Below are positions 7,702-17,482 of a stretch of DNA of 47,082 bases, in pieces. The notes under the pieces are model-generated. The model worked only from the letters and a program-made list of their open reading frames with translations. It searched no databases and was not told the DNA's origin. Each line of letters starts with the position of its first letter. The first letter of the stretch is position 1. Source of the DNA: Desulfobacterales bacterium (lineage in GTDB: Bacteria; Desulfobacterota; Desulfobacteria; Desulfobacterales; JAEINQ01); contig JAEINQ010000056.1 in assembly GCA_016342285.1 (NCBI GenBank), positions 1-47,082 on the forward strand, read 5' to 3'. The position numbers and the translations under genes are program-made.

Positions 7702-9723
7702 ATGAGGTATGCAGAAACGGGGTTTAATCTTGAAGTTGATCTGACCCGAGGAAACATCGAAAGGGTCGCAACGGACCCGAGAGATACCGAACTTTATCTG
7801 GGGGGGTTAGGTACCAACGCCAAGATATTGTGGGATCGGGTTCCTCCCGAAGTTGATCCTTTTTCTCCCGATAACCTGCTGATTTTCGGTGCCGGACTTT
7901 TATGCGGCACGCCTGCCACGGGATGTAACCGTACCATTGTTTCCACAATCTCTCCCCAGACCAGGCTCATGGCGTTTTCAATGATGGGCGGGTTCTTTGC
8001 TCCGGAATTGAAGTATGCCGGTTATGACAAAGTGATCCTGCGGGGCAAATCCCCGGATCTGGTATATTTGTGGATCAACAATGACAAAGTGGAAATTCGT
8101 GATGCCTCTCATTTGCATGGCAAAGGATCCATTGAGACGGCTGAACTTATCCGTAAGGAGTTGAAGGAGCCCAAAGCCCAGGTGGCCGCCATCGGCATGG
8201 CCGGTGAAAACAGGGTCTTTTTTGCCTCCATCGAGCAGGGCCGATCCAGCGCCAGCCGGGGCGGCATCGGGGCTGTTATGGGAGACAAGGGGGTAAAGGC
8301 CATCGTTGTTCGCGGCACCCAGGACATCCATGTTGCCAATCCGTCTGAATACATGGACCTCTGCAACGAAGTGATGGAATATATACAGTTTCGAAATGAC
8401 AACCCGATTCCGGGGGTCATGCCGATTCTCGCCGGGTTGGGCTCCCCCCAGGAGATGAAGGTCCATGACGAAAAATGGCACACTGAAAATTTCATGTGGG
8501 GAAATTCACGCATCCGGCAAAAAGGTTTCTGGACCGATGAAATTGCCGCGGCATGGATGGAAACATTGGATCAAGCCCGGACGAGGCTGATCAGTTGTTA
8601 CAACTGTCCGATGACCTGCGGGGCGACCATTTCCATGCCGGGTCTGCCAACCTACATGATGAAATGTTTCACCAAACTGACTTATGCAATGGGGGCATTT
8701 TCAGACCTGGATTTCGGTTTGAAAATCGCCCAGCGTGCCACGGAATATGGCGTCGATGGGTTTTCGGCCCCGCAAGTCATGGCTTTTGCCCTTGAATTAT
8801 ACGAAAACGGTATATTGACGGACAAAGACTTTCCGGGAATGCCGCCCGATGGCGAGGGGAGATTTTACTGGCTGCTCGACAGGATTGTGCGGCGGGAGGG
8901 GATAGGCGATGTACTGGCCAACGGTACCTATTGGGCCGCAAAAGAGATTGGCAATGGCGCGGAGGAATATGCCCATAACAATATCAAGAAACATGAACAA
9001 CTCCCCCTTAAACTTTCGATGCTCAATCCCATCTATTTCCTCATGTATGCCACCGGGGAAAAGATGAATATCACCCAAATTGAAGGACAGTTTCCCCAGG
9101 CACCGTTTCCCAAGAGGGAGCATCGCGAGGCGTTTGTAGAGGATTGGTTCCAGGTCCCGGATGAAAAGTTCAAACAATATTTCCTGGACTGGGAGCTTCG
9201 CGGGGACAACTCCATCCCCTTTTACCCAACGGCTGACATGTGCTGTGATATTGTTGACTGGCAGGAAAAGATGCACTACATCGATGACGCCCTCGGCATG
9301 TGCGCCGGATTGTCATCCTTCCCCTTAAAGCCTCCGTATCATATTCACAACTACCCGAAATTCATTTCATCCGGAGCCGGGATCGATATGGATGAAACCA
9401 AACTGTCGCAAGCAGCCAAAAGGTACCGAACCCTGGTTCGGGCCATCAACATACGAAGGGGCATGCGGCGGAAAGATGACGCGCCCCCGAAGAACCATTG
9501 GAAGAAAAGATTCCCCGAACTCGAAAAGGAACTCCTGGATACGTATTACAAATTCAAGGGGTGGAACAATGACGGTATTCCTACTAAAGAGTCCCTGCAT
9601 GAACTGGGTCTGGATTACGTGAGTGAAGACTTTGTTCAAAGAGGGATTCTGGCCGACGGCGCCGATCCGCCTGGGAGGGATGCCCCTTCTGAAGAGGCTG
9701 TCGCTGAGCAAGAGACAATTTAG
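7702..9723 (+). CDS. bamB: BamB-like tungsten benzoyl-CoA reductase subunit (aldehyde:ferredoxin oxidoreductase family)
   Basis: This 673-residue protein is a full-length AOR-family enzyme. The N-terminal domain (about 1-205) has GGLGTNAKIL, SMMGGFFAPELKYAGYD and GAVMGDKGVKAIVVRG, typical of the tungsto-bispterin-binding fold. The [4Fe-4S] ligands are C299, C302 and C306 (CYNCPMTC) and probably C534 (LGMCAGLSS). BamB is the active-site subunit of class II (ATP-independent) benzoyl-CoA reductase, which reduces benzoyl-CoA to cyclohexa-1,5-diene-1-carboxyl-CoA. The assignment over other AOR members rests on the start MRYAETGFNLEVDLTRG and the following bamC-like ferredoxin gene. A different aryl- or acyl-CoA substrate cannot be excluded. 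The start follows GAGGG with normal spacing. Confidence 0.8.
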   Translation: MRYAETGFNLEVDLTRGNIERVATDPRDTELYLGGLGTNAKILWDRVPPEVDPFSPDNLLIFGAGLLCGTPATGCNRTIVSTISPQTRLMAFSMMGGFFAPELKYAGYDKVILRGKSPDLVYLWINNDKVEIRDASHLHGKGSIETAELIRKELKEPKAQVAAIGMAGENRVFFASIEQGRSSASRGGIGAVMGDKGVKAIVVRGTQDIHVANPSEYMDLCNEVMEYIQFRNDNPIPGVMPILAGLGSPQEMKVHDEKWHTENFMWGNSRIRQKGFWTDEIAAAWMETLDQARTRLISCYNCPMTCGATISMPGLPTYMMKCFTKLTYAMGAFSDLDFGLKIAQRATEYGVDGFSAPQVMAFALELYENGILTDKDFPGMPPDGEGRFYWLLDRIVRREGIGDVLANGTYWAAKEIGNGAEEYAHNNIKKHEQLPLKLSMLNPIYFLMYATGEKMNITQIEGQFPQAPFPKREHREAFVEDWFQVPDEKFKQYFLDWELRGDNSIPFYPTADMCCDIVDWQEKMHYIDDALGMCAGLSSFPLKPPYHIHNYPKFISSGAGIDMDETKLSQAAKRYRTLVRAINIRRGMRRKDDAPPKNHWKKRFPELEKELLDTYYKFKGWNNDGIPTKESLHELGLDYVSEDFVQRGILADGADPPGRDAPSEEAVAEQETI

Positions 9724-9740
9724 GGTGGAGGGATTGAATC

Positions 9741-10295
9741 TTGAAGGGTAACCAAGAGAAAAAAATCATTAAAACAATAAAAATCAATGTCGATAAATGC
9801 AACGGCTGCAGGGCTTGTGAGATGATTTGCTCGGCCTTTCACGCGACACCGAAATACAGCAGCAACAATCCTGCCAGGTCTCGTATTCGAATCATCCGTG
9901 AACCGTTAAGAGACTTATATGTCCCTGTCTACGCGGGTGAATATGCCGTGGCTGAGTGTGCCGGCAGAGACAAATATACCATCGATGGAAAGGAATATGA
10001 TGAATGTTCCTTCTGCCGGGCCTCGTGTCCATCCAGGGACGAATTCAAAGAACCCGATTCCGGTCTCCCTTTGAAATGCGATATGTGTGAGGGCGAAGAA
10101 GAGCCCTTGTGCGTGAAATGGTGCATGCATGATGCGTTGATTCTGGAGGAAAGGGAAGAGGATGCCGACGAACAGGAGCCGAAGAATGAGCAGATAGATA
10201 TCGAAATCGGATTGGAAGCGCTGGCAGACAAATTTGGATTGGAAAAGATAACGGACGCCATTGCCCGAATGTCGCAAAAGGACCAACTTAATTAG
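9741..10295 (+). CDS. bamC: BamC-like polyferredoxin subunit
   Basis: This 184-residue iron-sulfur protein starts at a TTG 17 bases after bamB, behind GGAGGG. It has an N-terminal cluster motif CNGCRACEMIC, a middle CSFCRASC and a late CDMCEGEEEPLCVKWC, giving ligands for about three [4Fe-4S] clusters. This is the pattern of the electron-transfer subunits that partner AOR-type enzymes such as BamB. The C-terminal 45 residues are acidic and helical. It should pass electrons between BamB and the Hdr-like module encoded convergently downstream. Confidence 0.8.
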   Translation: MKGNQEKKIIKTIKINVDKCNGCRACEMICSAFHATPKYSSNNPARSRIRIIREPLRDLYVPVYAGEYAVAECAGRDKYTIDGKEYDECSFCRASCPSRDEFKEPDSGLPLKCDMCEGEEEPLCVKWCMHDALILEEREEDADEQEPKNEQIDIEIGLEALADKFGLEKITDAIARMSQKDQLN

Positions 10296-10302
10296 AAGCT
10301 GT

Positions 10303-10480
10303 TTCAATTCGAGTAAGGAATCCACGTCCTTTGGGCGTGGTCAGAGTCAATTGGCTATGCGGTTTTATTTGCCGGCAAATGCCTAAAATGCACTAAAGTG
10401 TGAAATGCCTAAAGTTGTGGAGTCGCTTCGCTCCGGTTTTTTAAGCTAATATATGGCAGAATTCCTTTTACCAAACGGCT
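10303..10480. repeat. Dispersed hairpin-bearing repeat, copy A
   Basis: This intergenic stretch shares a long series of blocks, in the same order and orientation, with 19430-19660. The blocks are GGAATCCA, a CACG..GGGCGTGG hairpin, GTCAATTGGC, TGCCGGCAAATGCC, CCTAAAATGC, GAAATGCCTAA, GGAGTCGCTTCGCTCCGG and ATATGGCA.AATTCCTT. It separates the convergent bamC and hdrB genes. Confidence 0.85.
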
Positions 10481-10496
10481 ACGAACGCCTACGATC

Positions 10497-11372
10497 CTAA
10501 GCAGGCTGTCCAACCTTCTCAAAAATCTTTTCTACATTTGTCAGATGTTTATTAAGATATAGTTCCGCTGGTGAGATTCCGAAGCTGTAACCCATGAGCT
10601 GAGTGAAATACAGAATTGGCATCTGAGGATGCGTGCCAAATTTCTTTTCCATGTCATCCTGACGCGTATCCAGATTGGCATGGCACATAGGGCATGCCAC
10701 AGCAATAGCATCTGCCCCTGCCAATTTGGCTTCCTGTATAACGTTGTGGCTTAAATTCACCACAATGTCCGGTTTAGAAAGAGCAAAGGAAGCGCCGCAG
10801 CAAATAGTCTTATACGGCCAGTCAACGGTCGTAATACCGGTTGCTCTCAGTACATTGTCCATGCTCATCGGATATTCGGCAAAATCGAATTCGGTTACTT
10901 TCGGAGGCCGGGTTAAAAGACATCCATAATAACATGCCACTTTGAGTTCTGAAAGATTGCGTTCCACAAGGGTTGGGATCTTGGAAATCAATGGTTTTTG
11001 AGAAAAAATCGTTAATGGATGGATCACCTTTGCCTCATCGTTGCAATCCTTATGGATGACTTCCACCACTTCTCTTTTGAGATTTTTATCCGTTTTTATA
11101 CTGTGCTGAGCTATCTTGAACCTGGAAAAACATGCTGCACATGGGATTATAACTTCTTCCAACCCAATCGCAGGCAGAAGTGCCAGATTGGCCATCGGCA
11201 ATGCGATTGCCATAAGTTGGGAAAGGTTATGAGCAGCACTGGCACCGCAACAAACCCATTTGTCAATCTCTACCAGCTCAACGTCCAGCTTATGACAAAC
11301 AGCTTTTAATGATTTATCGAACTCTTGTGCCGTCGAATGAAGGGAACATCCCGGATAGTACCCGTATTTCAT
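10497..11372 (-). CDS. hdrB: HdrB-like subunit (CCG-domain iron-sulfur protein)
   Basis: The 291-residue protein contains two cysteine-rich CCG domains. The first has CVCCGAS-type spacing (KWVCCGASAAHN) and CAACF, the second ICCGASFAL and CPMCHANLD. In HdrB each domain binds a non-cubane [4Fe-4S] cluster that handles disulfide or thiol chemistry or low-potential electron transfer. The ATG overlaps the hdrC stop by four bases, so translation is coupled. It is the last gene of the hdrA-mvhD-hdrC-hdrB operon. In class II benzoyl-CoA reductase systems an Hdr-like module (BamDEF) connects BamBC to an electron donor. That role fits here but is inferred from the neighbourhood. Confidence 0.88.
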   Translation of the reverse strand: MKYGYYPGCSLHSTAQEFDKSLKAVCHKLDVELVEIDKWVCCGASAAHNLSQLMAIALPMANLALLPAIGLEEVIIPCAACFSRFKIAQHSIKTDKNLKREVVEVIHKDCNDEAKVIHPLTIFSQKPLISKIPTLVERNLSELKVACYYGCLLTRPPKVTEFDFAEYPMSMDNVLRATGITTVDWPYKTICCGASFALSKPDIVVNLSHNVIQEAKLAGADAIAVACPMCHANLDTRQDDMEKKFGTHPQMPILYFTQLMGYSFGISPAELYLNKHLTNVEKIFEKVGQPA

Positions 11373-11932
11373 GGCTTTTCCTGCTTTTTCACGCGTTTGA
11401 GTATTTTATGCACGGCTCCGCCGCCTTCAAACCGGGGAAGGAGATTGAACTTATCTTTCTTGAGCATCTTCATCCCCATAGCCACGTCCTCTGTAAATTT
11501 CCCTGTCCTTAGTTTAAGCATGGCGACCATACCCAATTCATAAATACGCCCAAACCAATTCAGGTTCTGAACAAAGCTCTGGCTAAACTTAAGTACATCC
11601 GGGATCTGTGGCTTTTTTCCGTTGCGAACCATCAGAATTTTTATGGTATTCATAGCCTCAGCAATATCGATCTCCTGAGGACAACGGGTACTGCAAGTTA
11701 GGCATGAGGCACACAACCACATCGTTTTGCTCTTGTAAACGACATCTGTTAACCCCAGCTGAATTGCATGCATCAGCTGTGTCGGCACAAGATCCATTTC
11801 ATATGCAACGGGACAACCCGTCGCACATTTGCCACACTGGTAGCAGTAGCTAACATCTACGCCTCCCACCGCGGATACGACATCAGTGAGCTTAAAGTGC
11901 CTTTCATCTAAATTGATCACTGCTTCAGTCAT
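11369..11932 (-). CDS. hdrC: HdrC-like ferredoxin subunit
   Basis: The protein of 187 residues has two classic [4Fe-4S] motifs, CYQCGKCATGCPVAYEMD near residues 35-52 and CASCLTCSTRCPQEID near 70-90, followed by a helical tail. This is the HdrC architecture, which carries electrons from HdrA to HdrB. It starts three bases after the mvhD stop and ends within the hdrB start codon, so the three genes are tightly coupled. The segment is AT-richer than the surrounding genes. Confidence 0.88.
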   Translation of the reverse strand: MTEAVINLDERHFKLTDVVSAVGGVDVSYCYQCGKCATGCPVAYEMDLVPTQLMHAIQLGLTDVVYKSKTMWLCASCLTCSTRCPQEIDIAEAMNTIKILMVRNGKKPQIPDVLKFSQSFVQNLNWFGRIYELGMVAMLKLRTGKFTEDVAMGMKMLKKDKFNLLPRFEGGGAVHKILKRVKKQEKP

Positions 11933-11935
11933 GGT

Positions 11936-12778
11936 CTATGCCGCCTCCTTTTCTTTACTCTTTCTGACAATAGCTCTTTTCCCTTCAGGAGGAGGCGGAG
12001 GGGCTGGATGACCGATAAATTTTGTTATTGCCGAAAACTTGGTCGGGCAGACTTCGATACAAGTTCCACATTTGATACACTTGTCCTGATCAATTACATG
12101 TACCTCATGTTTTGCGCTGATAATCGCTTCAACAGGGCATCTTCTTGCACAAGCCATGCAAGCCTGGCACTTATCAGGTTGAATATAATATGACGGCGTT
12201 TCACCAACTAGTTTGGCTATCTCATCTTTGGTAAAATAGCCTTCATATTCATCCTGATTTAATCGTTTATTCAACTTCTCTTTGGTCGCTATTTTGATAT
12301 AGGGAACCAGTTTTGCAATCTGGGCAAGTTTTGAACTTAACGCCTCGTCATCCAACCCTTCATTTTTACCAAGAGGACCTAATCCCTTTATGGTTTTAAT
12401 AAAGCTATTTGTCGATTCAACAAATACATTGGCTTCCGCACCAGACATGAACTGCATTCTTAATCTATCCGGATTAAGTCCAATGTGTTCCATGATCTTT
12501 TTAAACAAAAGCACCATATTCATAGCATTAAAATTGCCATGAGTTACATAATTGCATTCATTTAAATGGCAGGCGCCAATAAATACGCCGTCCATTCCAT
12601 TTGAGAACGCTCTGAGTACATGTGCCATGTCAACTCTCCCCGAGCACATAACACGGAGAATTCTCAAATCGGTTGAATATTGTAGTCTGGAAACTCCAGC
12701 CAGGTCAGCAGCCCCGTAAGCTCACCAATTGCATGCAAAACCCAATATTTTCGGCTTAAAATTAAGATCTGTACTCAT
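11936..12778 (-). CDS. mvhD: Selenocysteine-containing MvhD/BamF-like protein fused to a 2[4Fe-4S] ferredoxin
   Basis: The usual reading would start at an internal ATG (12667) and miss the N terminus. Reading on from ATG 12778 (after AAGGTGG) gives MSTDLNFKPKILGFACNW, an in-frame TGA at 12724-12722, then AYGAADLAGVSRLQYSTD and the rest of the MvhD domain. MvhD proteins normally have CNWC at this point, so the TGA sits exactly at a conserved cysteine and should encode selenocysteine (residue 19 of 280). The C-terminal third adds two ferredoxin motifs, CQACMACARRCP and CIKCGTCIEVCP. MvhD links HdrA to an electron donor. The benzoate-degradation homologue BamF of Geobacter is also described as a selenoprotein. 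Confidence 0.88.
12687..12724 (-). other. In-frame UGA (Sec19 of mvhD) with a candidate bacterial SECIS hairpin
   Basis: TGA is at 12724-12722. Starting 23 bases downstream, CTGGA-GTT-TCCAG forms a perfect 5-bp hairpin (12699-12687) with a GU at the loop. That distance falls in the range usual for bacterial SECIS elements. The hairpin is short, so it is a candidate only. Confidence 0.6.
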
Positions 12779-12814
12779 CGTAACCACCTTCCATGTATAT
12801 TTGCCGATTTCTGG

Positions 12815-15800
12815 TCAGACACTAGTTAACGCATCAATCTCTGAGATGATTTCTGCATCTGTATAATGCTTGAGCGAAATTGCGCCTGTCGGGCATACTG
12901 TATTGCAAAGGCCGTCACCTTTACAAAGAACAGGGTTTATTGTTACTTTTTTGCCCTGTTTGGTATCTTTAAGATTCAGAGCACCATAACCACACACATC
13001 AACACATGCCCCGCAACCCATGCACATCTTTTCGTTTATGACACATACAGATCCGGATGCCGTTACAATATCATGGGACAGCAGCGTTAACACTCTGCCC
13101 GCGGCCCCATAGGCCTGATTGATTGTTTCTTGTATAAATTTAGGATAGTGCGCCATGCCGCAAAGATAAACACCATCAGTCGCAAAGTCGACCGGACGCA
13201 GCTTTACATGCGCCTCTTTAAAATAACCGTCAGGGCTTAGCGTGACCTTGAATAATCCGGCAATTTCTTTGGTTGACTCTGAGGGAATAACAGCAGCAGC
13301 TAAAGAAAGTACATCAGCATCTATGGATATCTTTTTCTTTAAGGTTTGATCCGTTACGGTAACTCTCAGGGAGCCTTTGTCGGTTACTTCAACCACGGGG
13401 TTATCATCCGGTTTGTAGCGGATGAACCTTACCGACTTGCCTCTTGATTCCCTATAATAATCCTCATTGAATCCATATGTTCTGATGTCTCTGTACAGGA
13501 CATATATATTCATCTCAGGATTTATCTTTTTCAACTCAAGTGCGTTTTTCACGGATTCACTGCAACATACACGACTGCAGTAATTTCTTTCTTCATTTCT
13601 GCATCCGACGCACTGAATCATTACCAGATTCTGAGCATTGACAACCTTCTCATCTCTGTTGGCTATCCTGTTTTCCAGTTCAAGCTGGGTCATTACGGTC
13701 TCGTGCTGACCATACAGATATTCAGTCGGAGCGTAAAGATCAGCACCGATAGCAAGAACCGCCGCACCATGCTTTATCTCTGTTTCACCTCTATCGGATT
13801 TTACCGTTGTTACGAAATTACCAATGTAACCATCTGCCTGCGTAATCGTTGCATTATGATATACATGGATCAATGGATGCGCATATATTTTCTTGATCAA
13901 ATCATGCAAGTAAGCCTGAACATCCATGCCGTCCAAAGTTGAATGAACTTTTCGTGCCGTACCGCCAAGTTCTTTTTCTTTTTCAATAAGATAAACTTCG
14001 TGTTTCTGATTCGCAATAGAAAGAGCCGTCGTTATGCCTGCAACACCGCCGCCAACAATGAGTGCCGCTTTGTTTACCGGCAAATCGTATTCCTGTAATG
14101 GCTCTAACTGAGCAACCCTGGCAACGGACATCCGAATAATATCCTTTGCCTTATCCAGGGCATCTTCTTTTTCTTTTGAATGCACCCAGGAATCATGCTC
14201 TCTGATATTGGCCATTTCGAAATAGTATTGATTAATTCCGGCCTCACGAAGCGTATCTCTGAACAACGCTTCAAGGGTTCTCGGTGAGCAGGCAGCCACA
14301 ACAACCCGGTTTAATCCCTTTTCCTTTATCATATCCGTTATCTCTTTAGCAGAGTTTGTTGCGCATGAGAAAATCTGCTGTTGAGAATGAACGACATACG
14401 GCAATTTTTTGCAGTATTCAACCGTATCAGGAACATTTATAACCCTGCTGATATTGGCTCCGCAGTGACAAACAAAAACCCCGATTCTCGGTTCTTCTTT
14501 GGATACATCCTTTTCTTTTGGATATGTTCTTTCCCTGGAAAGGTTACCACGTCTGTAATTCAGCTGCTCGCCAATCTGTGAACCGGCACCGCTGGCGCTA
14601 AATACAGATTCCGGAATATCGAGTGGGCCTTGCAAGCCTCCGCTTACCAATATACCCGGTTTGGTCGTCCGCATAGGATTGGCAGGGTCTAACTTTGCAA
14701 ATTCATGATTGCTGAGTTCGATGTCGAATGTATCTGCGATATTTTTCACATTTGCAGGCGGCGTCAATCCCACACTCAATACCACCATTTCAAACTCTTC
14801 TTCTAATATTCCATCTTCAGGAGTCCAGTATTTAATGGTGACATTCTTGGTCTCAGGCATCTCCTTCCCTATTGTTACATAGCTTTTAATAAATCGAACA
14901 CCCGGAAGCTCTTTGGCCCTTTGATAGAACCGCTCAAAATCCTTTCCGAAGGAACGAATGTCGTTATGGAATATGACGCATTCCGCTTCAGCGTCATGTT
15001 CTTTTGTAATAATCGCCTGTTTTTGGGCGTAAGTACAGCAAACACCGGAGCAATAACTGTTTCCACCTTCTGCAGCCTGTCTGGATCCCACGCATGAAAT
15101 CCATGCTACCTTATGCGGATGCTTCAGATCGGTTTTGCGAAGTATTTCACCACCATACGGCCCGGTTGCACACAGCAAACGCTCATAATCCATACTGGTA
15201 ACGACATTGCCATATTGACCGTAACGGTATTCTGCTTTCAGCTTGGCATCATATGGTTCTATGCCCTGAGCAAGGATGATAGCGCCTACTTTTATTTCTA
15301 TTTTCTCGGCTTCCTGGTTTAAATCAATCGCATTATTTTTACATACATTTTCACAAATATGGCATTTCTTCTCCTTCAAATACAGACAGCTTTCGTCAAT
15401 ATAGGCTATCAGGGGAATGGCCTGTGCGAAATAAATGTGAACCGCTTTATTAAGCGATATTTCCTGATTATATGGGTCAGGATAATTTACAGGACAATAT
15501 TCAACACAAGTATTACAACCCGTGCATTTGTCTTCCTTGATATATCTGGGTTTCTTGTTCAGTAATACAGTAAAGTTACCTGCCTCCCCCTCAACTCTGT
15601 TCACTTCTGTATAGGAAAGAACTTCAATGTTTGGATGCCGGCCGACCTCGACCAGTTTGGGCGCCAAAATTCACATGGAACAGTCGTTGGTCGGGAAGGT
15701 TTTGTCCAGTTGGGCCATGTGGCCGCCGATGCTCGGGGCTTTCTCCACCAAACAGACCTTAAAACCGGCGGTGGCAAGATCCAAGGACGCCTGAATGCCG

Positions 15801-15940
15801 CTGATCCCGCCGCCGACAACCAGCACATCGGCAAAATTGCGGTTTCCCAATGGGTTGAGGCCTTGATGCAAAACGGGTTCCGGAATCGTTTCGTTTCCCA
15901 CTTTTCGATACCCTCGTCGTTGGATGAAAGGCCGCACCAC
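12815..15940 (-). CDS. hdrA: Selenocysteine-containing HdrA-like flavin/iron-sulfur protein
   Basis: Two open frames (15671-15940, and 12815 to a TTG at 15667) are one gene interrupted by TGA at 15673-15671. The joined protein reads FPTNDCSM-Sec-ILAPKLVEVGRHP, where HdrA proteins normally have CSMCILAPKLVEVGRHP. The protein would be 1041 residues with Sec at residue 90. It has a first FAD-binding motif (VLVVGGGISGIQASLDLA), ferredoxin motifs (CTGCNTCVEYCP), a second half with another flavin motif (ALIVGGGVAGITTALSIA), and C-terminal clusters CMGCGACVDVC and CKGDGLCNTVCP. HdrA is the flavin-based electron-bifurcating or distributing subunit. The GTG start is uncertain: the first 35 residues are unlike HdrA. 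Base composition changes sharply just after the Sec codon. Confidence 0.87.
15638..15673 (-). other. In-frame UGA (Sec90 of hdrA) with a candidate SECIS hairpin
   Basis: After TGA (15673-15671), CTGGTC (15655-15650) can pair with GGCCGG (15643-15638), with two wobble pairs, around the loop GAGGTC. The loop GU lies about 25 bases after the UGA, which fits bacterial SECIS geometry. A second small hairpin TTTGG-CGC-CCAAA lies directly after the UGA. Confidence 0.6.
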
Positions 15941-16382
15941 GGATCAACCGGCCCCAGAGAAAATCATTTTCCAGCCCGTCGGGTTGGGACGGAACATCGC
16001 ATGGGCGGTGGTTCGGCCTGAAAATGGTGCCAAACGCCGGATCGGCCTCGCCGAATGGGTCGAGCCAGCGTTGACCTCGGGTCGCCGCGGCCCGGTGCCG
16101 CCGCTATCGATCGCCCAGGGTCATTCATGGCTACAAATAAGCTACAAAATGACTATGGTATAGCTTTAGTGGTTTCCCCGGGATTTGTCAAGAAAAAATC
16201 CGGAGGAAAACGTGCCGGTAATCGCTATAGCCCCGATCCATGGTAACGATGGCTTCCGGGGACAAGGGAAAGCGCCGGGCAAAAGTGACATCGTGCCTGC
16301 TGGCATTGGATCTATAGGTGTAGCGGGGCATGTATCCGCACCAAAACCAAAGACGAATCCGTCAATTCGCTAATCCGTCAAT
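15941..16382. other. Intergenic region upstream of hdrA
   Basis: Several short open frames cross this stretch on both strands, but none has a recognisable domain or convincing start. Near 16128-16170 there is an AT-rich patch with TAGCT repeats that could hold the hdrA promoter. At about 16352-16384 octamer units AATCCGTC/AATTCGCT recur four times. I see nothing else firm. Confidence 0.45.
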
Positions 16383-16817
16383 CTATACCCGCTTGTGCAG
16401 GTTGATGAAGTTGGAGCGGTCAAATCCCAGGCGTTTGAAATAGGAGAGAAGGTCCGTTGAGTCCCAGCGGACCGAGGTGTGTACGTGGGCAAGCCCCTTG
16501 GACTTGGCGTTGGCGAAAAAAGCATCGGCCAGTTTTTCCCCAATCCCCTGTCCCATGAATTTCGGATCGACGCCCATCATGGAGAGCCAGGCGCCGCTTT
16601 TGATGCCGAAAGCCCCGAGAAGAATGGAACCGATCATATAGCCGACCACCCGGCCATCGATTTCCGCGACAAAACTGGCGTCGTTACTGCCCCGGACCTG
16701 TTCCGACACAATCTCCCGAAAGTCTGTTTCGGCAGGGTCTTGGGTAATGGCCATGTTGATCTGGTTGATGATGCCGGCGTCTTCTATTTTCAGTCTTCGA
16801 ATCGATGGCGTTTGCAC
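16383..16817 (-). CDS. GNAT-family N-acetyltransferase
   Basis: The 144-residue protein has the GNAT core: IRRLKIEDAGIINQIN at the start, ASFVAEIDGRVVGYMIG (strand beta-4), the acetyl-CoA binding segment LSMMGVDPKFMGQGIGEKLADA, and a C-terminal LLSYFKRLGFDRSNFINL. It transfers an acetyl group to an amine of a small molecule or a protein N terminus; RimI-like substrates are possible but not provable. The start is a GTG after AAGGAAA. It lies 23 bases downstream of a small DUF2080-like gene and is probably co-transcribed with it. Confidence 0.85.
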   Translation of the reverse strand: MQTPSIRRLKIEDAGIINQINMAITQDPAETDFREIVSEQVRGSNDASFVAEIDGRVVGYMIGSILLGAFGIKSGAWLSMMGVDPKFMGQGIGEKLADAFFANAKSKGLAHVHTSVRWDSTDLLSYFKRLGFDRSNFINLHKRV

Positions 16818-16840
16818 GAGGCGTTTCCTTCAATCGGTGG

Positions 16841-17023
16841 TTAGTCGATACGGATGATCTTAACGTTGTGTCCGACCCAGTTGGGCGGGAGGTAGACCCT
16901 GCCGCTGTTTCCGCTGGATTTGACTTTCTTCTCAAGCATTTCTTCGCCGTAGACCTCGAACTTGACCTTTTGAGATACGTTCTCGACGGCAGGTTCTCTT
17001 TTCTGGTTCGTTTCATCGGACAT
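16841..17023 (-). CDS. Small DUF2080-like protein
   Basis: This protein of about 60 residues ends with FEVYGEEMLEKKVKSSGNSG and RVYLPPNWVGHNVKII. That matches the DUF2080 pattern (a small beta-rich, AbrB-like fold first annotated as transposon-encoded in archaea). The SGNSGRVYLP segment is the recognisable core. I chose the ATG at 17023 because AAAGG lies upstream; a TTG at 17032 is the alternative. It precedes the GNAT gene on the same strand. No transposase is nearby. The function is unknown, although AbrB-like folds often bind DNA. Confidence 0.65.
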   Translation of the reverse strand: MSDETNQKREPAVENVSQKVKFEVYGEEMLEKKVKSSGNSGRVYLPPNWVGHNVKIIRID

Positions 17024-17032
17024 GATTTTCAA

Positions 17033-17482
17033 CCTTTACGGTATCCCAGGTTTCGAGTGGGGTAAAGCCTTGCCGGCAAGCCGGCAAAAAAAACATATGC
17101 GGGGCATCGACATGACCATGTCAACGCAAACTCTTTGGTTGCCGGATTCAGGAAAGGGGCTGTTAATCCCTCCGCTCAGGCGATGTCCTTGACGTGTCCA
17201 AGCGGTTGAAATGTTGGAAGTTCAATATAAACTACGGTAATTATTTGAAATCAAGATAACATTGGTGGGCAGAGGGGTCAAGGTCTTTTTAGCTGTTTAT
17301 TAGCTGTTTGGTAGCTGTTATGGTGCGGGCCGTGAAATCGACCGCCATCGGCTTCATGGTGTTTGGCGCCATTCTCGTCAAAGGTCGTCGGGTCCTGCTG
17401 GCAGGGCTTGTTTTTTTTGATTGCATTTTTGTTCTGCACAACTATCCGTGAAAGGGCCTCCCACACGAAATAGCGAGGAACC
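17033..17482. other. Intergenic region with an 11-bp tandem repeat
   Basis: There is no convincing gene. Three 11-bp units of TAGCTGTTTnn run from 17290 to 17322, about one helical turn each. An open frame at 17278-17484 (minus) covers the same repeats and shows no domain. Confidence 0.5.

Noticed and set aside
15671..15673. hdrA as a pseudogene split by a stop codon
   Set aside because: The stop is TGA exactly at a conserved cysteine, coding similarity continues without frameshift on both sides, and a second family gene in the operon shows the same feature.
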